Shown here in pieces: positions 20,006-29,307 of a DNA stretch of 44,717 nucleotides. The stretch is taken from the NCBI GenBank assembly GCA_032718475.1, contig JAUCBJ010008457.1:1-44717 (forward strand), given 5' to 3'. Origin of the DNA: Nemertoderma westbladi (taxonomy: Eukaryota; Xenacoelomorpha; Nemertodermatida; Nemertodermatidae). The notes beneath the pieces are model-generated. The model was not told the DNA's origin. It searched no databases and worked only from the letters and a program-made list of their open reading frames with translations. Position 1 is the stretch's first letter. Each line of letters begins with the position of its first letter. A program made the position numbers and the translations under genes.

Positions 20006-20980
20006 TTACGCATGTAATACTTCAGACCTAACAGGTTGACACAATGTTACAGGAGGTATTGGTATACCCTTTTGTATATTGACTAATTTGTCGCGTTCCA
20101 GCGCAATACTTTGCTGCACTTCTTGCAATTCTACCCTACTTTCCCTTACTGTTCCCTTGAGTTGGTGGACAGTCCCTTCTAAATCTCGGATCTGCTGTGA
20201 GGAACATTCTCGGTGCTCTATCAGCTGCCCGAGCAAGAGACCCATCTCCCGCCGTCCCTCATCAACCCACTCGACCGCCGAAGCAGGAGTCGCCAACATA
20301 GTAGCGGGCCGACGTGGGACGACGGGAGACAAATCTTTGATTTCTCTCTCGGCGTCAAGAACCGGGACATTCTCTGGGACTGCTCCACCGGGTGCAAACA
20401 GTTTCGTACTATGTAAAGGGAATTTGGTTGTAGGTTCGGGAAGTACAGGGGCCTCTCTCACCGAAAGGGTGTTTTCGATAACAGGCTTAACTATTTCAGG
20501 CTCATCTACTATTGTAGGGAGTCTTTTGACCTTAATAATTTGGTCTGTGGGTTCTGTACTACCTAAGTCTGTGCTAGCTAGTTGTCTTCTAACAGCTGGG
20601 GGCAAATCAGGCAATTTGTGACGGTGAGATGTTTTTCTACGCCTGCTTAGACGAGATCTATTTCCTCCGCCTTCAGGATCGGTGGTCTCGCCTTCCTCCG
20701 ATGATGTGTATCCTTGGCGCTTGGGAGTAGATCGACTCATCATCTGCATTTGACTAGCAGTTAACTGTTTATTTATGCAGTCTTGCGTCTCTTGAAGATT
20801 TTCCAACTCCAGTTGGGTGGTCTCTTCCGACGCTCTCTGTTCTGCTTCTGCCAATGCCATTGCTGCTGCTGCTTTTGCTGCTTCCACTGCCGCTGCCGCC
20901 TTTGCCGCTGCTACTGCCTTTCTGTCCTCTATACGTTTTTTCTTTACTTGTTCTTCTTGGACTCTAGCGAGCGGAGTTTT
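20006..20980 (-). CDS. gag middle part: Ala-rich helix, basic patch and coiled coil
   Basis: This is open from 20980 to a TAA at 20006. It overlaps the end of the first gag frame by about 35 bp, so a -1 shift joins them. The beginning is a Lys/Ala/Glu-rich helix ('AKAAAAMALAEAEQRA'), then a Ser/Arg patch ('RSRLSRRRKTSHRHK'), a Pro-rich stretch, and a coiled coil with 'LEGTVHQLKGTVRESR'. I do not see the usual N-terminal core of BEL gag (DUF1759) here or in the first gag piece. Either it has diverged beyond recognition or it was lost around the TAA. Confidence 0.75.
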   Translation of the reverse strand, partial: KTPLARVQEEQVKKKRIEDRKAVAAAKAAAAVEAAKAAAAMALAEAEQRASEETTQLELENLQETQDCINKQLTASQMQMMSRSTPKRQGYTSSEEGETTDPEGGGNRSRLSRRRKTSHRHKLPDLPPAVRRQLASTDLGSTEPTDQIIKVKRLPTIVDEPEIVKPVIENTLSVREAPVLPEPTTKFPLHSTKLFAPGGAVPENVPVLDAEREIKDLSPVVPRRPATMLATPASAVEWVDEGRREMGLLLGQLIEHRECSSQQIRDLEGTVHQLKGTVRESRVELQEVQQSIALERDKLVNIQKGIPIPPVTLCQPVRSEVLHA

Positions 20981-22095
20981 TCATCAAATTTAGCTTGGTT
21001 TGCAGCTAACATTTCCGCATCGATTGAGTCCAACACAAGCTTGGCTCCTTCACTATTGGGGCGAAGTCCAGCCAGTCGTCTCCTCAACTCTTCATCACCT
21101 AAGAAACGTTGATAGTCTGACAGATAGATGTCGATGGCGTCTCTCGTTCGCGGTCTCTCTGCTTTCACTTCGCTTTCCACTTGAGAAAAGGTGGCATCGG
21201 TTGATTCTTCATAGGTTGGTCGCTCAGCCAGCTGGGATTTCCACTGGGCCGTTTCTTGAACTTTGAGACCTATCCGCTGGAACCAAGTCTTGACAGCAAC
21301 TTGCAGCGACGTGTCCTGTCTTCTTTTGGAAGTTTCCTCAAAGGCTGATAGGATTAATCTAATGCGTAGGGTTCTTTCGCGTACTTGATAAAGCAGCTCT
21401 TCCTGCTCTTGAGGTCCTTGGGGTTGTCGAAACAGTTGTTCTTCTAATCGCTCTAAGGAGCCGAAGAATCCCTGCACATATCCTGCTGCCGACCTCTTCC
21501 AAACAGCTGGATCCATCGTATCTTTAGTCACTCCCATCCTGTGTATGTCTTCCCAGGTAGCTTCAGATAAGTCTAACGGGGATCCGGGTCCGGGAAAGTT
21601 CCATTGTGACTCGACAATAGACATCAATTCTTCCCTGGCGTATCCCGCATAACTATCTTGGGTCGCTCGCTTACTTCTCGCCCAATCGACTTGGTGTTCC
21701 TCCACCGCAATCAATATCGTTGTTAGTACTGCGGCAGGAAGAGTGAGAAGGGGATCCGAATAGGCTGTATCCGCCATCTTCACTCCGCGTTCGGGGGTCA
21801 GCTCTACAGTATCCGAACTACTGGAGCTATCGGGTCGCTGGGAACGAGTTTCTTGACTAGGATGTTGCTGCTGTTGGACAGCTGCTTCTTGGTTCCGTTT
21901 GACCTGGGCCCGAGTGCCGATGATAGACCTACGGTGTTGGATTAGCCTAGGGTCTGATACTACTACTGGAGGGATGACCTTTCTTTCAGTAGGAGGTGAG
22001 CTGAACCCTTTTCTTAATCGCTCCACACAACTATCTGTGTCACAGATGGTTGTATCGATTAGACTGTCTGACAGGTTTTGCTTAGTGTCAGACAT
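20944..22095 (-). CDS. gag: gag N-terminal part of the BEL element
   Basis: 383 residues from an ATG at 22095 ('MSDTKQNLSDSL') to a TAA at 20944. The first 110 residues are polar and low-complexity (Gln run, 'RPDSSSSSDTVEL'). Residues 115-310 are helical with conserved-looking Trp positions ('ESQWNFPGPGSPLDL', 'VQGFFGSLERLEEQLF'). The end is a charged helix. I recognise no named domain; the assignment as gag rests on position and on the zinc knuckles further down. A stop exactly where the next frame begins would suit a programmed -1 shift, but the local purine-rich words are not a canonical slippery heptamer. Confidence 0.8.
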   Translation of the reverse strand: MSDTKQNLSDSLIDTTICDTDSCVERLRKGFSSPPTERKVIPPVVVSDPRLIQHRRSIIGTRAQVKRNQEAAVQQQQHPSQETRSQRPDSSSSSDTVELTPERGVKMADTAYSDPLLTLPAAVLTTILIAVEEHQVDWARSKRATQDSYAGYAREELMSIVESQWNFPGPGSPLDLSEATWEDIHRMGVTKDTMDPAVWKRSAAGYVQGFFGSLERLEEQLFRQPQGPQEQEELLYQVRERTLRIRLILSAFEETSKRRQDTSLQVAVKTWFQRIGLKVQETAQWKSQLAERPTYEESTDATFSQVESEVKAERPRTRDAIDIYLSDYQRFLGDEELRRRLAGLRPNSEGAKLVLDSIDAEMLAANQAKFDEKLRSLESKKNK

Positions 22096-22190
22096 GCTTA
22101 GCTATACAGTTGAATGCTTACTGCTATAGTTACAGTTAAAGCAAGTCTAGTAATTCAGTATGACCGTTGGCCTAGTACCGGTAATTTATT

Positions 22191-22449
22191 ACAGTATATT
22201 AGAATACCGGTATACACTTATAGTATATATAAGTATTGTAGACTAGGTTTGTCGCAGAATACCGGCATATAATTTTAGCACAAATATATATAAATATATA
22301 ATAGGCCTATCGTGAATACCGGTATGCAGCTTACACTTATAGTATATATAAGTATAATTATGAACTAGAATTAATTACAGAATACCGGTATGATTTCAGC
22401 CCAAATTTATAGAAATAAATATAATAAGCCTATGGTAAATACCGGTATG
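22191..22449. repeat. Leader repeat A: about 125-bp unit, two copies
   Basis: Each unit has 'cacttatagtatatataagt', itself a near palindrome, then 'agaataccgg', an A/T stretch, then a 'tannaaataccggtatg'-type end. ACCGGT marks each unit boundary. Confidence 0.75.
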
Positions 22450-23404
22450 TCAATTATTTTAGAATAATTGAATTTCTGAAATTTTAGGGTTACTTGTTTA
22501 CTTTAACTTACTTTATTACCGTTATTTAAGCAGTAGTCCAACTGATATTGAGACCTAGTTGTTGTATGACAGGCCTACTCGCTTATAAACCTTTGAGTTG
22601 ATTTATAATAGATATATATATATGTATATACCCGTATGAGGGGTTTTGTTACAATATTGAAATAGATGTTACTATTTCTGGGAAATAATCACTACACAGA
22701 AGCTGTGCGCTCTCAGTGAAGTGCTACTTATTGGACACTAAAACAGATAATTCTACTTCCTAAGTTACTTATCTACGAATTACTTACGATACTGGTGAGA
22801 TTAATTCTCTAACTAAACACAACAAAAAATATTACGTACGAAATTTTAGGGTAATTTTACAGGAAGTCTACAAACCAGCCTAACAAAGGGTTAGAATTCT
22901 GGTTATTACAATGGACAGGGTACTACGGTATTTGAAAATAATAAGTAGTAGTAAATATGTTGCGCTGTCCAGATAGGAAAAATACCACTGTCTGACGACC
23001 TATAGCCGTATCGCTATAGGTACTACGTTATGTATCACGGAGTGTTCCTACCTGGAAGTTAATTACCGCGGAGTACCAGATCCAACGTGCCTATTAACCA
23101 CTTTACAACACAATACACTGCCTACACACTAATTACTTTCGGAAAGCACTGTACACCAAACCCTAAATTAGGTACAAGTACTTATTAAAAACAGATAACT
23201 AGCAGTTAAATATACTTGAACAGTTAAAAGAACCACGGCATCTGCTGGAGTGACCGGAGCACTAAGTCACCAGTCTTTACCTACGCCAAGCAGCCCGTGT
23301 AGTACCGGGGTTAATTTAACTATAACGGTATGTGTAACAAGCACAATTACTGTAGGAATAAACTTGGGGACATGAATGTTGCGAATAATCGCATAAACTC
23401 TGAA

Positions 23405-23990
23405 TAATAAATATTACGCTACCCGTACAGAATACTCAAACAAAATACAAACCAAACGCTGGCAGACTACCATCAAGCCTAAATAAACTACAGTATGTGC
23501 AGATTCCAAAATGGTTAGTTAGTATGCGTTCTAACACGGTAGTACGACTTATTCTTTAGGAGGGGGTTGACCTTACAACTCAAGATGCCCCAACTTACTA
23601 ACTGGCACTTTATCGGACAGACTCTACACACGCCGCAATCTCTCCAGACCCAACAACAGCCAGACAACAATACAGCCTACAAAATATCTGAGTAATAACT
23701 ATTACGGTACCTGAACAGACCACACAAACAAACACAGGCTAAAACGCTGGTAGACTACTATCAAGCCTAATTAAACTACAGTATATGTAGATTCCAAAAT
23801 GGTTAGTTAGTATGCGTTCTAACACGGTAGTACGACTTATTCTTTAGGAGGGGGTTGACCTTACAACTCAAGATGCCCCAACTTACTAACTGGCACTTTA
23901 TCGGACAGACTCTACACACGCCGTAATCTCTCCAGACCCAACAACAGCCAGACAACAATCCAGCCTACAAAATATCTGAGTAATCTGAGC
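23405..23990. repeat. Leader repeat B: about 288-bp unit, two copies
   Basis: 'cgctgg' at 23457 recurs at 23745, and about 200 bp downstream of it are almost identical ('attccaaaatggttagttag' through 'aacaacagccagacaacaat'). The high identity points to a recent duplication within the leader. Confidence 0.9.
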
Positions 23991-24162
23991 AGACTTACAC
24001 GTCTTCTGCTCAATATTAACTTACATGTAAATAAAACCGACAGAAATAAGTAAAATCTCAATAAAAAACCAGGGCGGCCATTCCCTGATTAAGTACTAAG
24101 ACCTACCGGTATACAATAATCAAAATCGAATAATACTAATGTACTTATACTGGAAGTACCGG

Positions 24163-24318
24163 TTAGGACAGTTGGGCCTACAGACCTACAGCAGTACCGA
24201 TTCTGGCAGTTGGGCCTACAGACCTACAGCAGTACCGGTGCAAGCAGTTGGGCCTACGGACCTACAGCAGTACCGATTCTGGCAGTTGGTCCTACGGACC
24301 TACAGCAGTACCGGTTCA
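24163..24318. repeat. Leader repeat C: about 38-bp unit, four copies
   Basis: The unit is 'cagttgggcctacagaccta' followed by 'cagcagtaccg'. Variants alternate between 'attctgg' and 'gtgcaag' spacers. It lies within 70 bp of the 5' LTR, where the primer-binding and packaging region should be. Confidence 0.9.
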
Positions 24319-24382
24319 GGTTTACCGGTTGACCGGTACTTTCAACTTTATTGCTTACTGCAATAAAGAAGATAACTGTTAT

Positions 24383-25581
24383 TGTACGCGCTTTTGAAGA
24401 CCTTTAGCAGTTTAACCTGCCAAAATTTATATGTCTTTTGGTTTATAAATAGACTTTAACATATGACAAGTATTTAATACCAATAAACACAACATTAGCC
24501 GAAGCCAGCCTAGTGCGCGTCCATTCACCCGCTGGATATACCCGGGAGACTGGATTCAGAGGGCTTAGATTTTATTGCAGTGTAAGCTTACTGTATTATT
24601 CGATTGATCGTTAATAAATAATTTCTGACGAATATTATTCACTTTCGGGAAATATTAACAGTTCCTTTAGGACGTGGCGCTCTATCTAGGTAAACAGAGA
24701 TATGACTTATACTAGACACAACGGTAAGACGGTAAGGCTTATGATTCACGTATGAGGCGCATTCTTTAGGAAATGCTTAGTTATCAGCCACAATCATGCA
24801 CACTACCGGTACCGCACAATACTGCACACTAATCTGCCGACCGTCAATGAATTTTATCATACATAAAGAGAACAGCAATTGACTCATGTAGTGCCTATCA
24901 AATAGCATTAAATTCACTACAAACCACGATAATATAAGTCGCAATCGCTATATGTAACCTGTCTCTCTAACCTGTAGTGTATCAAGAAAATTGGGAAATT
25001 TGGGTTATTTATCGATGTTCTCCAAGTAATAATATTCAACCAACTGATACAAATAATGACAACAGTAAATAGCAGTATAATAATGTATGTTGCAGTGACT
25101 TGCACCGTGCACTGAACCGATAATGTAAGACTGAACTGATTGGGTTGCACTGATAACAGTTATACGTTCTATAATCTAAGCCTACTAATGTTTCTTCTAA
25201 AGTCTGAAACCAATTGACTCCAGAGCCGGTGTTCTTGGCCTAGATAGAAACAACAAAACTATAACACTGTAAGACTGAACACGCCTAGTACGATCTGTAG
25301 AATATCTCCACGTCTAAAGTAAAAATCGCTCTGATTGGCTGTTATGCTGAACAAAGAACCATGTGTCCAACGGCCGTTTCCATGCCAGCAACCAGCTGTT
25401 AGATGTCGTAATCTGAATCATCAAGGCTACACTGTGCTAGAGGATTTGACGCATTGCGGGTTTTGTGTCTTGCCATGTCCTCCAAAGCACACATATAGAA
25501 GAACAACTTTTATGTCCGTTAAAACACCCACACGGTACTTTGCGGGCAAGGGGACTGATTATATCCGCAAAAGCTTTTACA
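24383..25581 (-). repeat. 5' LTR of the BEL element
   Basis: It is equivalent to 9504-10702 at a constant offset of 14,879 bp. The sense-strand start is at 25581 and the end at 24383. It differs at 24558, 25227, 25345 and 25400, about 0.3 percent, so the insertion is young or the LTRs have been converted. It should hold the element promoter; no TATA box in a convincing place was found. Confidence 0.95.
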
Positions 25582-25586
25582 ACTAC
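25582..25586. other. Target-site duplication, right copy (ACTAC)
   Basis: It directly follows the LTR end at 25581 and matches 9499-9503. Confidence 0.9.
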
Positions 25587-26041
25587 TGAGAGACTTCTGA
25601 CGGCCTACTGACCGAATTATGACATATATGGACAAACCAGGCAGATGGGATTCACATGTAGTTTGGGAGGTTCAAATCCAAGTAAAATAAAGTCATCTGC
25701 CCGATTAAGTAATTTTGTACTATAGGCTTAAATAAATCATTTATTGTGTATATTCTATTTATATTGTCGTATCGTATGGCGTCCCATATAATTGGAATCA
25801 GTGTTAAAGCAGTGAAAGAATCGTTAGAGAACAATATCAGTTATAATAAATTGATAATTCAACCCAACTTGTTCTTTTTAATTTTTGATCTATGTTATCC
25901 TGTATTATCCAACCTCTCCCCGATCTGGTGACAAGTATCGCTGAGATCCAGAAACCTTCTCGAACGGCAACAAACTATTTGGTGTTGGAGTATATATTTG
26001 GAATCAGATCGATTAATGGTTTGGTGATATATCATTAACAC
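25587..26041. other. Flanking DNA with no recognised feature
   Basis: AT-rich and with no supported frame. It was contiguous with 9498 and leftward before the BEL insertion. Confidence 0.4.
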
Positions 26042-27609
26042 TTAACCCTATTAAACCCGGGGGGGGGGGGTCAATATGACCCCCCCCGTGGTTTTTTTAT
26101 TATAATTCTGAAACAAACGCAGTTGGGAATCTGAAATTTTATGACTTTTCCTAAAAATCTATTGTCTTCCTAGTAGAGAAAACCGTTTTCAAAAATATTG
26201 GGTACTTTTCGAGTTATTGCACCATTTTTTAACCCTACTTTTGGCACTTTTTTTGAGGCGTTTTTTGAAAATTACATTTCATTAAATAAGAATTGTAATG
26301 CCGCTATTTTTGATTTACACCGGTTTTTTGGTGTTAGAAATTTGATGGAATTCATATAAATTGATTTAGAAATTTCAAACTTGTTTTTTTCGGTGGGTGC
26401 CAAATTTTGGTGCCAGCACCAAATTTTGAAATAAGTCAATTTTGTAAATTGATCGTTTGAAACTTGTTTTTTACGCAATTGGGGTTTTTTGGGTTTCTGG
26501 ATTCGATGAAATATATACGAGTTGCACCAAGCGTATCAAACTTGTATTTTTCGGTGCTGTGTGCAAATTTTGGTGCTAGCACGAAATTTTAAAAATCCAT
26601 TCAATAGATAAAATTGCTTGTGACAATTTATTTCTTGCGTTTTAGAGGTTTATGGCTGTTCTGAATTCAATGGAAAATATAATTATCGAACTAGACATCT
26701 CAAACTTGTATTTTTCGGAAGTGGGTGCAAAATTTGGTGCTAGCACCAAATTTTGAAAACCATCAAATATATCAATTGATTGTGTCACCTTGTTTCTTGC
26801 GTTATACGGGTTTGTGATGGTTCTGAATTCAATGGAATCAGTAAAAATTTCATAAGAGTTCTCAAACTTGTATTTTTCGCCGGTGGGTGAAAATTGTTGT
26901 GCCAGCACCAAATTTTGGAAAATATGCAAATTGATAAGTAGATAGTATCACCTTGTTTCTTGCGTTATACGGGTTTATGAGGGTCCTGAATCCGATGGAA
27001 TCAATAAAAACAGCACTGGACATCGCAAACTTGTACTTTTTGGTGATGGGTACGAAATTTGGTGCTAGCACCAAAATTTGCCAAATTACGCCTAAAAATA
27101 CAAGTAGCAATGATCTGGCATATTAGAAATGTATTCCATTAGAATCAGCGCCCTCGAAAACCTGAAAATGTGAATTTATAGCATCGTATAAGTGAATTAA
27201 AAATTTTGTGTTCAAACTGAAAAGTGCTGGTTACTTGTTTTTTTCATTTTTTTCCTACGCAGAGAGGACTAAACAGCCATTTATAGTAATCATATCATTT
27301 TTTAATATTTTCCAATGTATTTTGCACCCAAGAAAACCAGTATTGAAAAATAATTAGCCGAAAATGTAACTTTCAAATTTGGTGAAAATTGTGCACTACT
27401 TGTAATTTTGGTGCTGCAATATAACCACTCCAATACATTTTTTCGAAAAAATTTTTTTTCGGTCGGATCCAGACAAGTGATACCTACGTACAAACAAAAA
27501 ATCAGACGTTTTCGTAAATATTTGTAGATTTTAGAGGGGGGGGGGGTCAATATGACCCCCCCCCCCGGTATTTGTACAACATTTTATAGCCTGGTACTAA
27601 TAGGGTTAA
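26042..27609. mobile_element. TTAA-flanked piggyBac-type non-autonomous element (TTAACCCTATTA ends)
   Basis: The left end is 'ttaaccctatta' at 26042 and the right end is 'taatagggttaa' ending at 27609. Both ends also carry the same hairpin-forming block, a G-run, then 'tcaatatga', then a C-run (26059-26087 and about 27536-27566). The interior has no transposase and is built of tandem units (26362-27082). The CCCT start and TTAA target agree with piggyBac-type termini. Confidence 0.8.
26362..27082. repeat. Internal tandem units with an 18-bp palindrome
   Basis: Five units of about 120-170 bp each contain 'aaacttgtatttttcgg' followed by a palindrome of the form TTTGGTGCTAGCACCAAA. Some copies have CCAGCA in place of CTAGCA, or are broken. 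The palindrome is the best-conserved part of the unit. Confidence 0.8.
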
Positions 27610-28749
27610 GAGAACCACATCATTACGAATTAAATTGATGTACAACCCAACTCGTTTTTTTTTCATTTCGACCTGCATTATCAAACTTGCCCCGACAACA
27701 AATACCAGTGAATAGTTTCTGGAGATCGCAAAGATCTCGGAACTTAGATCGACATCATCCCCGTGATTGAGAATTGACGGCAACAGTCACTGAAGTATTG
27801 ATTGCCAGTATGGCAAAATTTATTATTACAAAATTGTTCCTCACCATCGACTTGGGGGGGGGGGGGGGGCGAGTAAAAAAAAAATAAAAAAAAATGTATT
27901 CTTGGTGGTCAAAAGTGTTCAAAAGATCAGTAAAAGTTCAAAAGATCACGTTATGGTAACCCCCAAATTATTTTACATAATATGGGGAAGGAACATTTTT
28001 TGTATATTTCGAAATTTTAGTTGATACATTTGATTAGGCTCAATTATGGCTGATCATACAAAGATAGTATTTTTTTGCAAATCCGACACAGAATGAGTCT
28101 CGCTTTGAAAACAGAAAAAAATGTTTCTTACCATCGATTTAGGGAGGGGGCGGGGGGGGGGGGGGGTGGAGATGTGGTAGGTAAAATATACACGTTGTGG
28201 GGTCTTCGAGTGTTCAAATGTTCAATGAATGAACAGCGACTAATTAACAAATTTATGAGAGACTCATTGACCAGCTACCGACAGACCAATATTGTCACAT
28301 ATATTTTAGTTTAATGTTTGATTCAATTAGAGGCACAAATTAAAAAGGCTACAAATATATAGGGGTGAATAATTAAATTAATCACCCATTAAAAGGTAGC
28401 CAAATATAAGTTGCAATCTATATAAATTTTTAAATTCAGTAGTGTGCGTGTGTTGTGTATTGATTCCGTAGATTTCATGTTGTAATAGCGTTCATTAATT
28501 TAATTTCTATTTAATTATTCAGGCATACTAATACCCACATTAAATTAGTTCGTGTGTGTTAAGTGTGTAAGATTTGATTGTTTCGTCACGAAACCATTAG
28601 GGCACAGAAACTGACGAATTCTTCGCGAATTTCGCAAACGTCGCAAACTTAGGGAATTTGTTCTACAATTTTGACTCCTTAAGCAAAAGGGTCCCGAATG
28701 AGTTTTTTAACCTTTATTTTTTTGTGAATTTGAGTGCTTTTTTATATTA
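27610..28749. repeat. Spacer with two diverged G-run units
   Basis: 'caccatcgacttgggg' at about 27841 and 'taccatcgatttaggg' at about 28129 each lead into a long G-run and then into similar sequence ending in 'gtgttcaaa'. They look like an old tandem duplication of about 290 bp. No gene is seen in the rest. Confidence 0.5.
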
Positions 28750-28976
28750 GTGAATGTTCTAGAACCTTAGTAGATTTTTTATGGTATATAGCTAGTATTT
28801 TTTACTAGCTAGTAATTTTTGGAAATTATTTTGGTCATTAATATATTCTTCAACAGTTTAACCTGAAATATCATGGACATTCACATTTTTTAAAATTTCA
28901 AAAAAAAAAGTACTAGCTAGCAAAAAAACACTAGCTATCATAAAAAACATATCTACTAATGTTGTAGAACTTTTAC
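28750..28976. mobile_element. Second copy of the 'tgttctagaac' MITE family
   Basis: The left end 'gtgaatgttctagaacctta' and right end 'actaatgttgtagaac' are inverted, and the flanking 'tatggtatatagctagt' matches the MITE at 5559-6132. It is shorter (227 bp) and lacks the minisatellite flanks. Confidence 0.7.
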
Positions 28977-29062
28977 CAATACCAAAAAAATTTATAAACT
29001 CTAAAAAAGGATTGGTGGAAAATGGCTGGGGTGTCGACAGGGCGAAGTAGGGACCGTGTTGC

Positions 29063-29136
29063 TTAACCCCTTAGAGCCTAATGACGTCCACTGCACGTCA
29101 CCATGGACAGCACGAAGACGTGCAGTGGACGTCATG
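29063..29136. mobile_element. Solitary piggyBac-like terminus with a 17-bp subterminal inverted repeat
   Basis: 'ttaaccccttagagccta' is followed by 'gacgtccactgcacgtc', which recurs inverted as 'gacgtgcagtggacgtc' after an 18-base loop. A TTAACCCC start and a long subterminal hairpin are usual for one end of a TTAA element. I find no matching opposite end, so this is a solo terminus or a very short derivative. Confidence 0.4.
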
Positions 29137-29307
29137 CTGGAATACATGTTTTATTGGAAGGCTCTTGGAGTAGGTATACTGGTGGATAGTATTAATGACA
29201 TTTATTGCTCTTGATGGCAAAAAATCCATTCTGTACTGTAGATAGGCTGTATTGTAGACTGTATTATTAGTGTTAGGTATATGGCGTAATGCCAACCACA
29301 GTACAGT

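Larger units (their letters stand above)
22096..24382 (-). promoter_or_regulatory. 2.3-kb untranslated leader of the BEL element
   Basis: This lies between the 5' LTR and the gag ATG. No long frame is open on the sense strand. No TGG-type primer-binding site is seen next to the LTR; the sense sequence there starts 'ataacagttatcttc'. It contains three tandem duplications, listed separately, and many AGGCCT and ACCGGT palindromes. A packaging or primer function is expected here but not identified. Confidence 0.6.
9504..25581 (-). mobile_element. Full-length 16.1-kb BEL/Pao LTR retrotransposon with an extra third ORF
   Basis: Two direct 1,199-bp LTRs (9504-10702 and 24383-25581, constant offset 14,879) bound a minus-strand coding region. 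The 5 bp just outside, ACTAC at 9499-9503 and 25582-25586, are an exact target-site duplication. The LTRs start TG and end CA. Gene order in the sense direction is leader, gag, zinc knuckles and protease, RT, RNase H, integrase, C-terminal domain, spacer, ORF3. BEL/Pao identity rests on the protease-to-RT linker ending 'GYAE', the RT box 'YMDD', the A17-type RNase H region, the 'WWGGSWERLIRSVK' integrase segment and the C-terminal domain. Typical BEL elements are well under 10 kb. The extra size comes from ORF3, the 2.3-kb leader, the spacer and the long LTRs. Reading frames are interrupted several times despite the young LTRs. Confidence 0.95.

Noticed and set aside
20079-20621. 180-codon plus-strand frame, rich in Ser, Thr and Leu
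   Set aside because: It is exactly antisense to the gag middle part, whose composition creates an open antisense frame.
20940-20990. Programmed -1 slippery site between the gag frames
   Set aside because: Purine-rich words are present, but none gives a canonical X-XXY-YYZ heptamer in the right frame. It is left as a possibility only.
24139-24366. 75-codon plus-strand frame in the leader
   Set aside because: It is a by-product of the 38-bp tandem repeat and is antisense to the element.
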